Positions 15,872-24,303 of a stretch of DNA of 64,000 nt are shown here, in pieces. The DNA is taken from assembly GCA_958296195.1 (NCBI GenBank), contig OY282455.1:124001-188000 (forward strand). The letters run 5' to 3'. Under the pieces are notes generated by a model that did not search any database, was not told where the DNA came from, and saw nothing but the letters and a program-made list of their open reading frames with translations. The stretch comes from an uncultured Pseudomonadales bacterium (GTDB lineage Bacteria > Pseudomonadota > Gammaproteobacteria > Pseudomonadales > Azotimanducaceae). The translations under genes were made by a program, and so were the position numbers. Numbering within the stretch: the first letter of the stretch is position 1; every line of letters starts with the position of its first letter.

Positions 15872-15910
15872 GCTGCCGGTCTTAGGGGACGGGATGGGCC
15901 GTATGGCCGC

Positions 15911-15934
15911 CCGCCCGCCGCGCTAGGCGGGCGG
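15911..15934. terminator. GC-rich hairpin downstream of the monooxygenase gene
   Basis: Perfect 9-bp stem (CCGCCCGCC / GGCGGGCGG) with a 6-nt loop, about 70 bp downstream of the monooxygenase stop on the minus strand. It lacks a clear T-run. It may end the long CoA-transferase/monooxygenase transcript. Confidence 0.4.
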
Positions 15935-16004
15935 ACGCCCCGGATGGCCTACGAGGGCGTTTCCATGCCCTTGGCGAGGGTGGCGTGAGCAAGGCGGTGC
16001 CGCA

Positions 16005-17233
16005 TTATTGAATGGCCTCCGCGGCGCGGACGCTTTCCAGCATGGATTGGCGCAGCAGGAACTCGCGCCGGCGGGCCGGATCCGCCTGGATGGCCTGCAT
16101 CTGGGCAAACCTTCTCTCGTGCCCCTCCTTCATGCCGTGCTCCAGCAATTCCTTGTTTTGCATGGCTTGGGCTTGAATAAAGGCGTTGGTGACGCTGCGA
16201 CGCTGGCGGTCATAGAGATCGAAACAGGAGTCGTCATGCCCCTTGGCAAGGCAGTGCAGTAGCTTCTTGTGCAGATTCCAGGCGTCATGTATGCCGCTGT
16301 TCATGCCGAAGCCGCCAATGGGGTTGTTCAAGTGGGCGGAGTCGCCGGCTAGGAACACGCGCCCGTGGTTGAACCGATTGACCACCCGTGGTTGAACCGA
16401 TTGACCACCCTTTGATGCACACGATAGACGGTGCGGTGGCTGGTGGGCACGCCGGTCTCGCCGATCAGCCTTGAGAAGATTGCGTCGCAGGTGTCATCCG
16501 AAAGCAGCACTGCGTCTTCGGTTGCCTCATCCGCCGGCACCAGTATCCGCCAGGCGCTCGGCGCCCTTAGCAGCACCAGCCACTCTTTCGAGTCCACAAC
16601 GTAATTTACATGCACCAAATTGTCTATATGCGCACTCAGCTCCTTTGTGGTGGACAGCGTCAAAAACTTCTCCGGATAGGTGAAGCCATCGAAGTCCGCG
16701 CCCAGCCATTTGCGAATGATCGAATTGCCGCCGTCGGCGCCAACTAAATACCTCGCCTTGACCTGCTCAATAGAGAAAGGCGTTTCAAATGAGGCGGTCA
16801 CGCCATCTTCAGTCTGCGAAAACCACACCGCCCGATGGTTGAACAAAACGGTGGCGTTCACATGGGATTCGAGGCGCTTAACCAGCCTCTTCACCATGAC
16901 GTGCTGTTCGCATTGCAGGCGGAAGGGAAACTTTGTGCAATCGGCGATGCCGCTCAAGTCAAACTCGACGAACTCCCCCGTCTGCCGCTTTCGAAAATGA
17001 TATTTGGGGGATATGAGCCCACACTCGATGAGCTCCTCGGCAACGCCGATTTCATCGAGAATCTCCAGTGTGGGCGGATGAAAGGTTGAGGCCCGCATAT
17101 CCTCTTGGCACTCCCCCGCAGCTTCACACAAAACGACCTTGACGCCTTTTTCGGCGAGCACATAGGCGGCAACCGCACCGACCGGACCAGCGCCGACGAT
17201 GACGACATCTGCGGTGAGCATGGGCTTCTCCAC
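16005..17233 (-). pseudogene. FAD-dependent aromatic-ring monooxygenase (MhpA/UbiH type) split by a 23-bp duplication
   Basis: From ATG 17233: TADVVIVGAGPVGAVAAYVLAE (FAD-binding GxGxxG), YLVGADGGNS (DG motif), then VVNRFNHG. A 23-bp perfect tandem duplication at 16365-16410 then shifts the frame. The next frame continues exactly: NHGRVFLAGDSAHLNNPIGG (GD motif) and GMNSGIHDAWNL to the TAA/TGA end at 16005. Removing one repeat copy gives a normal enzyme of about 401 aa. The family hydroxylates aromatic rings with NAD(P)H and O2. It is the last gene of the minus-strand set that begins at operator site 3. Slippage could restore the frame, so this may be reversible. Confidence 0.8.
16365..16410. 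repeat. 23-bp perfect tandem duplication causing a frameshift
   Basis: Two adjacent identical copies (16365-16387 and 16388-16410), each starting GTGGTTGAACCG and ending GACCACCC. The unit is not a multiple of three, so it breaks the FAD monooxygenase frame. It may be a recent replication slip, a switch or an assembly artefact. Confidence 0.85.
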
Positions 17234-17302
17234 TTAGAACAAGCGCCTGAAGTATGGCAACGGCGACGAGATGGCCTTATGCAGTTTTGTGACTTCAAGC
17301 AT

Positions 17303-17440
17303 CTATAAATCGAGAACGCCGATGGTGGAGTCCTCCAGCGTCGAAGGCACCTTGGCGGTCCAGGTTCCTCCGGTTGCCTCGTCAATCAGCAGCAAGTCCG
17401 TGAACGTGCCGCCCACGTCCACCCCCAGCCGATAGGTCAT
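17303..17440 (-). pseudogene. N-terminal stub of hydantoinase A/oxoprolinase (HyuA)
   Basis: The 45-codon frame from ATG 17440 (overlapping the CoA-transferase stop as ATGA) to TAG 17303 encodes TYRLGVDVGGTFTDLLLIDE, the first ATP-binding (phosphate 1) motif of HyuA/oxoprolinase enzymes, which hydrolyse cyclic amides using ATP. The remaining 600-odd residues are missing. The stub suggests that a full cyclic-amide hydrolase gene once stood here, translationally coupled to the CoA-transferase gene. Confidence 0.75.
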
Positions 17441-18753
17441 GGGCTTTGCGCCTTGGTTGATTCAGCCATGCCAGGGGCGGGCTCGGCCAGGTCGCTTTGC
17501 TGCAAGGCGCCGGCGGCGATGCCTGCCGCGATGCGCTCGTCCGCAAGCCCGGCCCACTCCTGCAGCACGGCGCGGGTGTGGGCGCCGAGCAGGGGCGGCG
17601 GGCTGAAGGAATCCCCATGGTCCGCCGACAGCTTGATCGGGTTGCCGGGCATCCGGGCACCGCCGCCCAAGGGATGCTGAACCTCCACGAACATGTTGCG
17701 GTGGCGGATTTGCGGGTCGGCCAGCGCCTGGGCGAAGTTGTTGACCCTAGCGCAGGGAATGCGCGCCGCCTCCAGGTCGCGCAGCCAGTCCGCGGCCGGC
17801 CGAGCCTTCAGCCGCTCCGCGATCAGACCCTCGATGAACGCCTTCTCCTTGAGGCGCTCCGGTGCCGTGGCGAAGCGCGGGCTGCGCAGTTCGTCCAGAT
17901 CGATCACGTCCAGCAACGGCGGCCAGAAGACGTCGCCTATGACGGCGATGATGACGGTGTCGTCCGCGGTTGCGAAGGTGTTGTAGGGGGTGTGGACAAA
18001 GTGGCTGTTGCCGATGGGCCCCGGGATTTCGCCGGACAGGGCGTACATGGTGGCCATGTAGTTGAGGAGGCTGACCTGCACGTCCAGCATGGAGACGTCC
18101 ACATGCTGGCCAATGCCGGTGCGCTCCCGCGCCAGCAGCGCCGCCTGAACGCCCATGACGGCGAACATGCCGCCGCCTAGGTCGCCGATGGGAATGCCGG
18201 CCCGCACCTGCTGGCCCGGCTCCATGCCGGTGATGGACATGCCGCCGCCGAGCCCCTGCACGATCTGGTCAAAGGCTGGCCGCTGGTAGTGGGGGCCGTC
18301 CTCGCCGAAGCCGGTAACCGTGCAGGTGACGATGCGCGGGTTGACGGCGGCCAGGGCGTCGTGGTCGATCTTCAGCCGTTTGGTGACGCCGGCGGAGAAG
18401 TTGTCCAGCACCACATCGGCGTGGCGCACCAGTTCGTGGAAGAAGGGCAGCCCGGCCTCGGACTTCAGGTCGATGGCCACCGAGCGCTTGTTGCGGTTCA
18501 GGGTAAGGAAGTAGGCGCCCATGCCGTGCAGGGAATACTGAGGGTCGTTCTCAAGCAGCCGGCGGGTGCCTTCCCCCTTGCCGGGCGGCTCCACCTTCAC
18601 GGTGTCGCAGCCGAGATCGGCCAAGATCATGCCGGCGTAGGGTCCGGACAGCATGTGGGTTAAATCGATAAGCCGGATTCCGGCCAAGGGCTTGCTGGCT
18701 CCGCCCGCCGCCCCTCCTGCAGACGTCACGCTGGCTTGGGTTGAAGACGCCAT
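17437..18753 (-). CDS. CaiB/BaiF family (type III) CoA-transferase, copy A
   Basis: 438 aa from ATG 18753 (an in-frame start at 18771 is also possible). Typical segments are LAGIRLIDLTHMLSGPYAGM, ADLGCDTVKVEPP, GEGTRRL, LNRNKRSVAIDLKSEAG, DVVLDNFSAG, VTGFGEDGPHYQRPAFD and RAGIPIGDLGGGMFAVMG, where the Asp is the catalytic residue that forms the acyl anhydride. These enzymes move CoA between carboxylic acids. It lies 22 bp downstream of copy B and overlaps the HyuA stub, so all belong to one transcript starting at operator site 3. Confidence 0.9.
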   Translation of the reverse strand: MASSTQASVTSAGGAAGGASKPLAGIRLIDLTHMLSGPYAGMILADLGCDTVKVEPPGKGEGTRRLLENDPQYSLHGMGAYFLTLNRNKRSVAIDLKSEAGLPFFHELVRHADVVLDNFSAGVTKRLKIDHDALAAVNPRIVTCTVTGFGEDGPHYQRPAFDQIVQGLGGGMSITGMEPGQQVRAGIPIGDLGGGMFAVMGVQAALLARERTGIGQHVDVSMLDVQVSLLNYMATMYALSGEIPGPIGNSHFVHTPYNTFATADDTVIIAVIGDVFWPPLLDVIDLDELRSPRFATAPERLKEKAFIEGLIAERLKARPAADWLRDLEAARIPCARVNNFAQALADPQIRHRNMFVEVQHPLGGGARMPGNPIKLSADHGDSFSPPPLLGAHTRAVLQEWAGLADERIAAGIAAGALQQSDLAEPAPGMAESTKAQSP

Positions 18754-18775
18754 GCCTTTTCCGCGGCGCAATTGC

Positions 18776-19978
18776 TCAACATTCGGCGATGACGCCGGCG
18801 GCCACCAGGCTCTCTATCGCATCGGCGGCGTAGCCGGCCCGCCGGGCGGCTTGCCGGGAGTGCTCTCCAGCGGCGGGGAGGTCCTGGCGCAGTTCCGTGC
18901 GGTTGCCGTCCATTTCCAAGGGCAGCTTGGGCAGGCGGGCCGCCGCGCCGCGCCGCTCTCCCTCCGGGAGATGCGCATCGAGCAGGCCGCCGCAGTTGAG
19001 GTGGGGGTCTGCAAACAGGTCGGAAGGCTTGTTGATTTCCGCGAACGGCAGGCCGGCGGCTTCCAGTTGCCGCACGGCCTCCTGTCGGGAAAGCTGGCCG
19101 AACAGGGCCTTCAATGTGGGCATGAACCGCTCCCGCTGCTGCACCCGCCCGCCGTTGGTGGCCAGCACTGCGTCGGCGGCCAAGTCGTCCAACCGGAAGT
19201 GGGCGCAGAATTGCCGCCACTGAGTGTCGCTGACCACGGCGACGAACACCTGCTCGCCAGCGGCGCAGGAGAACAGGTCATAGACGCCCCAAGCGGAGCG
19301 GCGCACGGGCATGGGCGGCGGCGCCTCGCCCAGCACCGCTTGCTGCGCCATGTGCTGGCCGACCAGAAAGGCCGTGGTCTCGAACAGGGCGCTGGTGACC
19401 AACTGGCCGCGCCCGGTGGCGCGGCGTTGGTTGACGGCGGCGAGAATGCCGATGACGCCGAACATGCCGCCGGCAATGTCGATGACGGAGGACCCGGCTC
19501 GCATGGGGCGGCCAGGCGGCCCGGTCATGTAGGCGAGGCCGCCCATCATCTGGGTCACTTCATCCAACGCGGCGCGCTGTTCGTAGGGGCCGCTGAGAAA
19601 GCCCTTCAAGCTGCAGTAGATAAGGCGCGGGTCGCGGGCGGCTAGGTCGGCATAGCCGAAGCCCAGCTTGCGCATGGCGCCGGGGCGGAAGTTCTCGATG
19701 ACCACATCGGCGTCTTCGATGAGCCGGTAGGCGAGTTCCTTGCCCGCATCCTGCTTAAGGTCAACGCAAAGGCTGTGCTTGTTGCGGTTGTACATGGCGA
19801 AGTAGCCGCCGCCGGAGCCTTGCAGACGGCGGGTGTTGTCCCCGCCGATGGGCTCCACCTTCAGCACCTCAGCGCCGAGGTCGGCCAAGACCAGGCCGGC
19901 CGCCGGACCCATGACCATGTGCGAAAACTCGACCACGCTGATGTCGCCCAAGGGCAAGTTGCGCAAGCGTCCCCCCAT
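18776..19978 (-). CDS. CaiB/BaiF family (type III) CoA-transferase, copy B
   Basis: 400 aa from ATG 19978, which has GGAAG 8 nt upstream. A GTG at 20020 in the same frame lies only 2 nt from the operator palindrome and is less likely. Typical motifs are LPLGDISVVEFSHMVMGPAAG, ADLGAEVLKVEP, GGDNTRRLQG, YNRNKHSLCVDLK, DVVIENFRPG and RAGSSVIDIAGGMFG (catalytic Asp). First gene of the minus-strand transcript from operator site 3. With copy A it probably activates the dicarboxylic acids made by the amidohydrolases; the two may act on different acids or CoA donors. Confidence 0.9.
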   Translation of the reverse strand: MGGRLRNLPLGDISVVEFSHMVMGPAAGLVLADLGAEVLKVEPIGGDNTRRLQGSGGGYFAMYNRNKHSLCVDLKQDAGKELAYRLIEDADVVIENFRPGAMRKLGFGYADLAARDPRLIYCSLKGFLSGPYEQRAALDEVTQMMGGLAYMTGPPGRPMRAGSSVIDIAGGMFGVIGILAAVNQRRATGRGQLVTSALFETTAFLVGQHMAQQAVLGEAPPPMPVRRSAWGVYDLFSCAAGEQVFVAVVSDTQWRQFCAHFRLDDLAADAVLATNGGRVQQRERFMPTLKALFGQLSRQEAVRQLEAAGLPFAEINKPSDLFADPHLNCGGLLDAHLPEGERRGAAARLPKLPLEMDGNRTELRQDLPAAGEHSRQAARRAGYAADAIESLVAAGVIAEC

Positions 19979-20020
19979 TACTTCCGTCGCCAGCAGCCGG
20001 CGCTGCGCAGCAATTGACAC

Positions 20021-20034
20021 TATGATATATCATT
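20021..20034. promoter_or_regulatory. Putative GntR operator, site 3
   Basis: Perfect palindrome ATGATATATCAT (20022-20033) with core TGATATATCA (20023-20032). It lies between the divergent CoA-transferase and HMGL genes. The rightward flank TTAA repeats the flank of sites 1 and 2 in the opposite orientation. Confidence 0.7.
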
Positions 20035-20060
20035 AAATCTTTTATCGGGAGCAGCGTTCC

Positions 20061-21023
20061 GTGTCAAGGATGGGAGCGGCGGCGGACATTGAGGTCAGCG
20101 AAGTGGGTACGCGGGACGGCCTCCAGAACATCGACCGCATCATGCCGACGGCGGCGAAAAAGGCGTGGATCACCGCCGAGGCCGCCGCTGGCGTACCGGA
20201 AATCGAGGTGGGCTCCTTCGTGCCGGCCAAGCTGCTGCCGCAATTGGCGGACACCGCCGAGTTGGTGGCCTTCGCCAAGACCCTGCCGGGCCTCAAGGTG
20301 GCCGTGCTGGTGCCCAATCTGCGAGGGGCCAAAACCGCCATCGGCTGCGGCGTGGACAAAATGTCCATTCCCTTCTCCGTCAGCGAGACCCACAGCCAAG
20401 CCAACCTGAACAAGACCCACCCGCAGATGTTCGAGCAGATCGCCTTGATTGTGGAGGCGCTGTCGGAGCAGCCGGCGGCGGCGCGGCCGAAATTTGAAGT
20501 GGGCCTGTCCACCGCCTTCGGCTGCACCTTGGAGGGACCCGTAAACGAAGACTCGGTGGTGCGCATCGCCGAGCGGGCCATCGAACTCGGTGCGGACGAG
20601 GTGGGCCTATCGGACACCACCGGCTACGGCAATCCCGCCCAAGTGCGCCGCTTGGCGCAGCGCATCCGAGCCGCAGTGGGCGAGGACCGGCTGACCGGCA
20701 TCCACCTGCACAACACCAGAGGCCAAGGTCTCGCCAACGTGATGGCGGCGCTGGAGGCGGGGCTAACCACCATCGACAGCTCCCTAGGCGGCCTGGGCGG
20801 CTGCCCCTTCGCGCCAGGTGCGAGCGGCAACATCGTCACCGAAGACCTAGTGTTCCTATTGGAGGCGATGGGCCTGCACACCGGCATCGACCTAGAGCGG
20901 CTGCTGGCGGTTAGGGCGGAAGTTCAGGCCGCCCTGCCGGATGAAGCCCTATACGGCTTCGTAGCGGACGCCGGCCTGCCCAAGGGCTTCACCTACGCCC
21001 GGCAGAGGTCTGCTGACGGATAA
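20061..21023 (+). CDS. HMG-CoA lyase-like enzyme (copy 2)
   Basis: 320 aa from GTG 20061 (GGGAG lies about 10 nt upstream); ATG 20070 is an alternative start. DRE-TIM metallolyase motifs are VSEVGTRDGLQNIDRI, EVGSFVPAKLLPQ, IHLHNTRGQGLAN (with Asn replacing the usual Asp after His-x-His) and GGLGGCPFAPGASGNIVTED with the loop Cys. Diverged from copy 1, so the two probably take different acyl-CoA substrates. It is read away from the CoA-transferases across operator site 3. The HLHN variant also occurs in HMGL-like proteins that are not true HMG-CoA lyases. Confidence 0.85.
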   Translation: MSRMGAAADIEVSEVGTRDGLQNIDRIMPTAAKKAWITAEAAAGVPEIEVGSFVPAKLLPQLADTAELVAFAKTLPGLKVAVLVPNLRGAKTAIGCGVDKMSIPFSVSETHSQANLNKTHPQMFEQIALIVEALSEQPAAARPKFEVGLSTAFGCTLEGPVNEDSVVRIAERAIELGADEVGLSDTTGYGNPAQVRRLAQRIRAAVGEDRLTGIHLHNTRGQGLANVMAALEAGLTTIDSSLGGLGGCPFAPGASGNIVTEDLVFLLEAMGLHTGIDLERLLAVRAEVQAALPDEALYGFVADAGLPKGFTYARQRSADG

Positions 21024-21323
21024 GCGAGTGCCGAGCCCGCGCACTCACTCAATTCGAAGATTGGGGGGATCAATGCCTAACCTAGCAGCCAAGCGCGATA
21101 TGTCACTGGATAGCTATCCTGGCTTTCCGACAGCGGACTCGCCATCAAGCGCATGCGCCTTTGCAGACGCTTCCGCCGGAGTTTGGTTGCACTAGGCCAA
21201 CTCCTTTCCTTCATGGACAAAGTTGCCGAGAGCTACCCGGAAGGCTGGTTCGGCCTGCCGAGCCCGAGTGACCTCGTCCGATAGTTTGACGGGAATAGTG
21301 CGGGTAGGCGGCTGGCTTGCCTG
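21024..21323. other. Intergenic region between convergent genes
   Basis: About 300 bp between the HMGL copy 2 stop and the Rpn gene stop. I see no convincing gene, operator or T-tailed hairpin in it. Confidence 0.4.
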
Positions 21324-22364
21324 TTATATGCCTGCCTGCTGGAACCGCCCAAGCAGTTCACTGCCGGTTCGGCACTCCATAATCCAATCGCTCACTTCGA
21401 TGAGCTGGTCGGCGTCCGCGGCGTCTAGCAAACTGGAAAGCTGCCGCGCTGTTTCCACGCCAAAGCGCCTTTCCGCTTGGTGGCGCAGCAGCTCCACACG
21501 ACCCCGCGCAATGCCCCGCTGCATGCCCCGCGCAATACCTTGCGCCCTGATTTCGTCAATTCCCCTTTGGACATTCGCTTCCATCAACGTCGTCATCTCT
21601 TGTCCTCCTTGTCGTTCAGCCGACAACATCCTTTCGTAGTCCGCCAGCGGCGGCAACTCCAAGCCGTGCCGCCCCATGACGTGCTGCGCCCGGGCGTGAA
21701 AGCCTCGCCGCAAACCCGCCGATTCCGGCCCGTCCCAACGCCGAAGCGCATCAAGCAGCAAACCGGGCAACTGGTGCAGCGGCGCGGTCTCCAAGCGGAT
21801 CAGGGCCGCCTGCCGGTTGTCGGCCGGCAGCCGCTCCAGGAGCGCATGGTCGCCGGCCATCCTCGGATAGTCAATGACCACATAGGCCCGCCATCTGTTC
21901 AAGGCGCGACCCTCCGGCGTCGGCGGCCCCAACAGAGGGCCAAAACGGGTTGCCGGAGCGCTCCACGACTTGGCCCCATTGTGGATGACCACCGCCAGGA
22001 AGTCCGGCGGGCGGCCTTCCTTCCGGAACAAGCCGATCTCCCGTTGGTTTAGCTCCAGCAGGTATAGGTACTCGTGCATCCGCCAGGCCATGTTCGGGTC
22101 CGACTCCGACTGGAACTCCAACAGGATGTTGACGTAAGGGTGCCTGCCGTTGGCAAGCGGCTTTCCATCCTTGCGCTCCACCCACCAGACTTTGTCCCCG
22201 ATGCGGCTGCCCAAGGCTGGGCCGATGCGCTCCTTGTCCAAGGGCGCGAGGGTGTCGAAATCCAGCCGGTCCGCCCAATCCGGGGCGACGAAGCCGCGCA
22301 CGGCGTCCTCGACCATTCTCGGGTCGGCGTGGATGAGTTTGTAGGGATGGTCGCTGGTGGCCAT
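21324..22364 (-). CDS. Rpn family (PD-(D/E)XK) nuclease / putative transposase-like protein
   Basis: 346 aa from ATG 22364 (MATSDHPYKLIHADP). The N-terminal part has the Rpn/Transposase_31 pattern: HPYKLIHADPRMVEDAVRGF, then NILLEFQSESDPNMAWRMHEY, in which the ExQ takes the place of the nuclease ExK. The C-terminus has repeated Gly/Arg helices (GIDEIRAQGIARGMQRGIARG) and a tail like those of Rpn proteins. Rpn proteins are DNA endonucleases linked to recombination or defence. It has no visible link to the catabolic genes and may be a mobile passenger between the HMGL and regulator genes. Confidence 0.75.
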   Translation of the reverse strand: MATSDHPYKLIHADPRMVEDAVRGFVAPDWADRLDFDTLAPLDKERIGPALGSRIGDKVWWVERKDGKPLANGRHPYVNILLEFQSESDPNMAWRMHEYLYLLELNQREIGLFRKEGRPPDFLAVVIHNGAKSWSAPATRFGPLLGPPTPEGRALNRWRAYVVIDYPRMAGDHALLERLPADNRQAALIRLETAPLHQLPGLLLDALRRWDGPESAGLRRGFHARAQHVMGRHGLELPPLADYERMLSAERQGGQEMTTLMEANVQRGIDEIRAQGIARGMQRGIARGRVELLRHQAERRFGVETARQLSSLLDAADADQLIEVSDWIMECRTGSELLGRFQQAGI

Positions 22365-22568
22365 GCCGCCCATTGTGGACAGAAGCAAGGGCCTGCACAC
22401 TGGGCTTGGCCAAAGTCGCACACAAATTCGGGAGATGTCTCGAACCTGATAGCACGGTGGTAACAAGTCGTTGAACTTCAGACCGCGGCGGTGGTGGATG
22501 CCAGCCGCTCCTCCGGTAAGCAGCTTGATGGGGCGCAGCGACCAACCCTGTCTCTGCTTTGCGAACGG

Positions 22569-23363
22569 CTAGCTCTTCGGCTGGCCGGCGTAGTCCTCCA
22601 TGCTGAGGTTCATGCGGTAGTGGAACCGGCCTGGGTGGTACTGGCAACGTAGGAGGTCCACCGCCTCGCCGCGTTCGTCGAAGGAGTGCCGTTCCAAGGT
22701 CAGCACTGGGTCCCCCGGCGTGAGCTGCAATTGCTCCGCCACCGGCGGCGTGGCCGCTGCCGCGCTGAGGTGCTGCTTGATGTGGCTGATGCTGTGGCCG
22801 TTCTCGGCCATGATGCTGAAGCGCTGGCGCCGCTCGATGTTCTTGGCGGTGAAGCCCTTGGCGATGCCGCGGGTCCAGCTTTCGTAGTAGGCGAAGGGCG
22901 TTCCGTCTTCGCTGAAGCGCACCCTGGTGACGTAGTGCGCCGCTTCGTCCGGATTCATGCCCAGCTCCTCGGCGATGTCCGCCGGCGGGCAGCGCTGCTC
23001 GATGTGCAGAACTCGCACTCGAGTGGTCTTGGACATGCTGGCCAGCCTCTCCAACATGCCGACCAAGGGCGCTTCCATGTCCGAGTCCGAGGCTTGGAAG
23101 ACCACATGGCTGCCCTTGCCCCGGCGCCGTTGAATGAGCCGGTCGGCGGCCAGGAGGTCCATGACCCGCTTGGCGGTGACCCGGGACACGCCGAAGCCTT
23201 CGGCCAACTGGGCCTCCGTGGGCAGCTTGGCACCGAAGGGCAGAGCGCCGGAGAGAATCCGCCGCTTCAGCAGTTGGTGCAACTGGTGGTAGAGGGGGAT
23301 GGGGCCTTCGGTCTGCAGAGAGCGAAGCTCGAGCGGGGTAAACAGCTGTTCGATTTCAGGCAT
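22569..23363 (-). CDS. GntR family regulator with UTRA domain (HutC subfamily)
   Basis: 264 aa from ATG 23363; upstream in-frame starts exist but the family begins near here. N-terminal winged helix: PLYHQLHQLLKRRILSG, KLPTEAQLAEGFGVSRVTAKRVMDLL (recognition helix) and QRRRGKGSHVV. The C-terminal UTRA ligand-binding part contains EAAHYVTRVRFSEDGTPFAYYESW and VLTLERHSFDERGE. The recognition-helix SRVTAKRV is typical of repressors that bind short AT-rich palindromes. A perfect ATTGATATATCAAT lies upstream of it at 23511-23524, and related sites lie at 1802, 15807 and 20023. It is therefore the likely repressor of the whole catabolic region, released by an acidic pathway intermediate. Confidence 0.85.
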   Translation of the reverse strand: MPEIEQLFTPLELRSLQTEGPIPLYHQLHQLLKRRILSGALPFGAKLPTEAQLAEGFGVSRVTAKRVMDLLAADRLIQRRRGKGSHVVFQASDSDMEAPLVGMLERLASMSKTTRVRVLHIEQRCPPADIAEELGMNPDEAAHYVTRVRFSEDGTPFAYYESWTRGIAKGFTAKNIERRQRFSIMAENGHSISHIKQHLSAAAATPPVAEQLQLTPGDPVLTLERHSFDERGEAVDLLRCQYHPGRFHYRMNLSMEDYAGQPKS

Positions 23364-23510
23364 GGTCTGCTCTCTGGGGACCCATTCTCGGTCAAAGCCA
23401 ATGGCGGGCGCTTTCCTCCGCCGGCCGGTTGCTGCTTCGGGAAACGAGCCTGCCTCCATATCGCTGCAATGGGCCACCGGCGAACGCACTAGTATAGCCG
23501 CTCCGTTGCT

Positions 23511-23524
23511 ATTGATATATCAAT
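23511..23524. promoter_or_regulatory. Putative GntR operator, site 4 (autoregulatory)
   Basis: Perfect 14-bp palindrome ATTGATATATCAAT. It lies between the GntR gene (minus) and the amidohydrolase operon (plus), so the regulator probably controls itself and that operon. Confidence 0.75.
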
Positions 23525-23578
23525 GTGCTTTTATCCTGAAACCCAAGGCAGTTCGGCGAACCGACCGGCGGCGACCCC

Positions 23579-24292
23579 ATGCCCCTGATGCAGACATCGG
23601 ATTTGACCCCGCGCCAGTATTGGGCGGAGGTGAAGTCCAACCCCAACCGCGCCAAGTTCGGTTTTGGCGACAAGGCGGCGCTCATCAACATCGACCTGCA
23701 GCGGGCCTACACCGACCTCGACCGCTTCCCCACCGCCTACCAGACGGACCCGCGCCAGATCGAGTACGTCAACCGGCTGTCCGCCTTGGCCCGCGCCAAG
23801 AACATGCCGGTGATCTGGACCTTCGTCGCCTACATGGACAACGCCGACGACGCCGGCGTTTGGGGCACCCGCACCAACACCGAGAACTCCCTGCAGAACA
23901 TCAAGGAGAACAGCGAGCGCGCCCAGCTGGACCCGCGCTTGGAGGTGGACCCCAGCCGGGACGCCCTGGTCAACAAGCGCATGGCCAGCGTCTTTCACGA
24001 CAGCCTGATCCCCTCCCTGCTGGTTTGGCACAAGGTCGATACGGTGATCCTCACCGGCGGCAGCACCTCCGGCTGCGTGCGCGCCTCGGCGGTGGCCTCC
24101 CTCTCCCACGGCTACCGCACCATCGTTCCCGAAGAGTGCGTGGCGGACAAGCACGAGATTCCCCACTTCGCCAACCTCTGCGACCTGATGCTGAAGTACG
24201 CCGACGTGGAGCCTTTCGCCGCGGTTGCCGCCTGGCTGGAGGGCCATCCCGGTTGCCCGCCCATTCGGGAGGCCCGGGGCGTCGGCTTCTGA
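23579..24292 (+). CDS. Isochorismatase-family amidohydrolase (maleamate/carbamoyl-amidase-like)
   Basis: 237 aa from ATG 23579. The catalytic triad is present: D39 in LINIDLQRAYTD, K133 in DALVNKRMASVF and C166 in GGSTSGCVRASA. Family members such as N-carbamoylsarcosine amidase and maleamate amidohydrolase (NicF of nicotinate breakdown) use this Asp-Lys-Cys set to cut C-N bonds. The first gene of a three-gene operon under operator site 4, followed by two NodB-type hydrolases. In the proposed scheme it would hydrolyse the half-amide left after imide ring opening, releasing ammonia and a maleate-type acid. The substrate is inferred. Confidence 0.85.
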   Translation: MPLMQTSDLTPRQYWAEVKSNPNRAKFGFGDKAALINIDLQRAYTDLDRFPTAYQTDPRQIEYVNRLSALARAKNMPVIWTFVAYMDNADDAGVWGTRTNTENSLQNIKENSERAQLDPRLEVDPSRDALVNKRMASVFHDSLIPSLLVWHKVDTVILTGGSTSGCVRASAVASLSHGYRTIVPEECVADKHEIPHFANLCDLMLKYADVEPFAAVAAWLEGHPGCPPIREARGVGF

Positions 24293-24303
24293 GCGCCGCC
24301 GAC

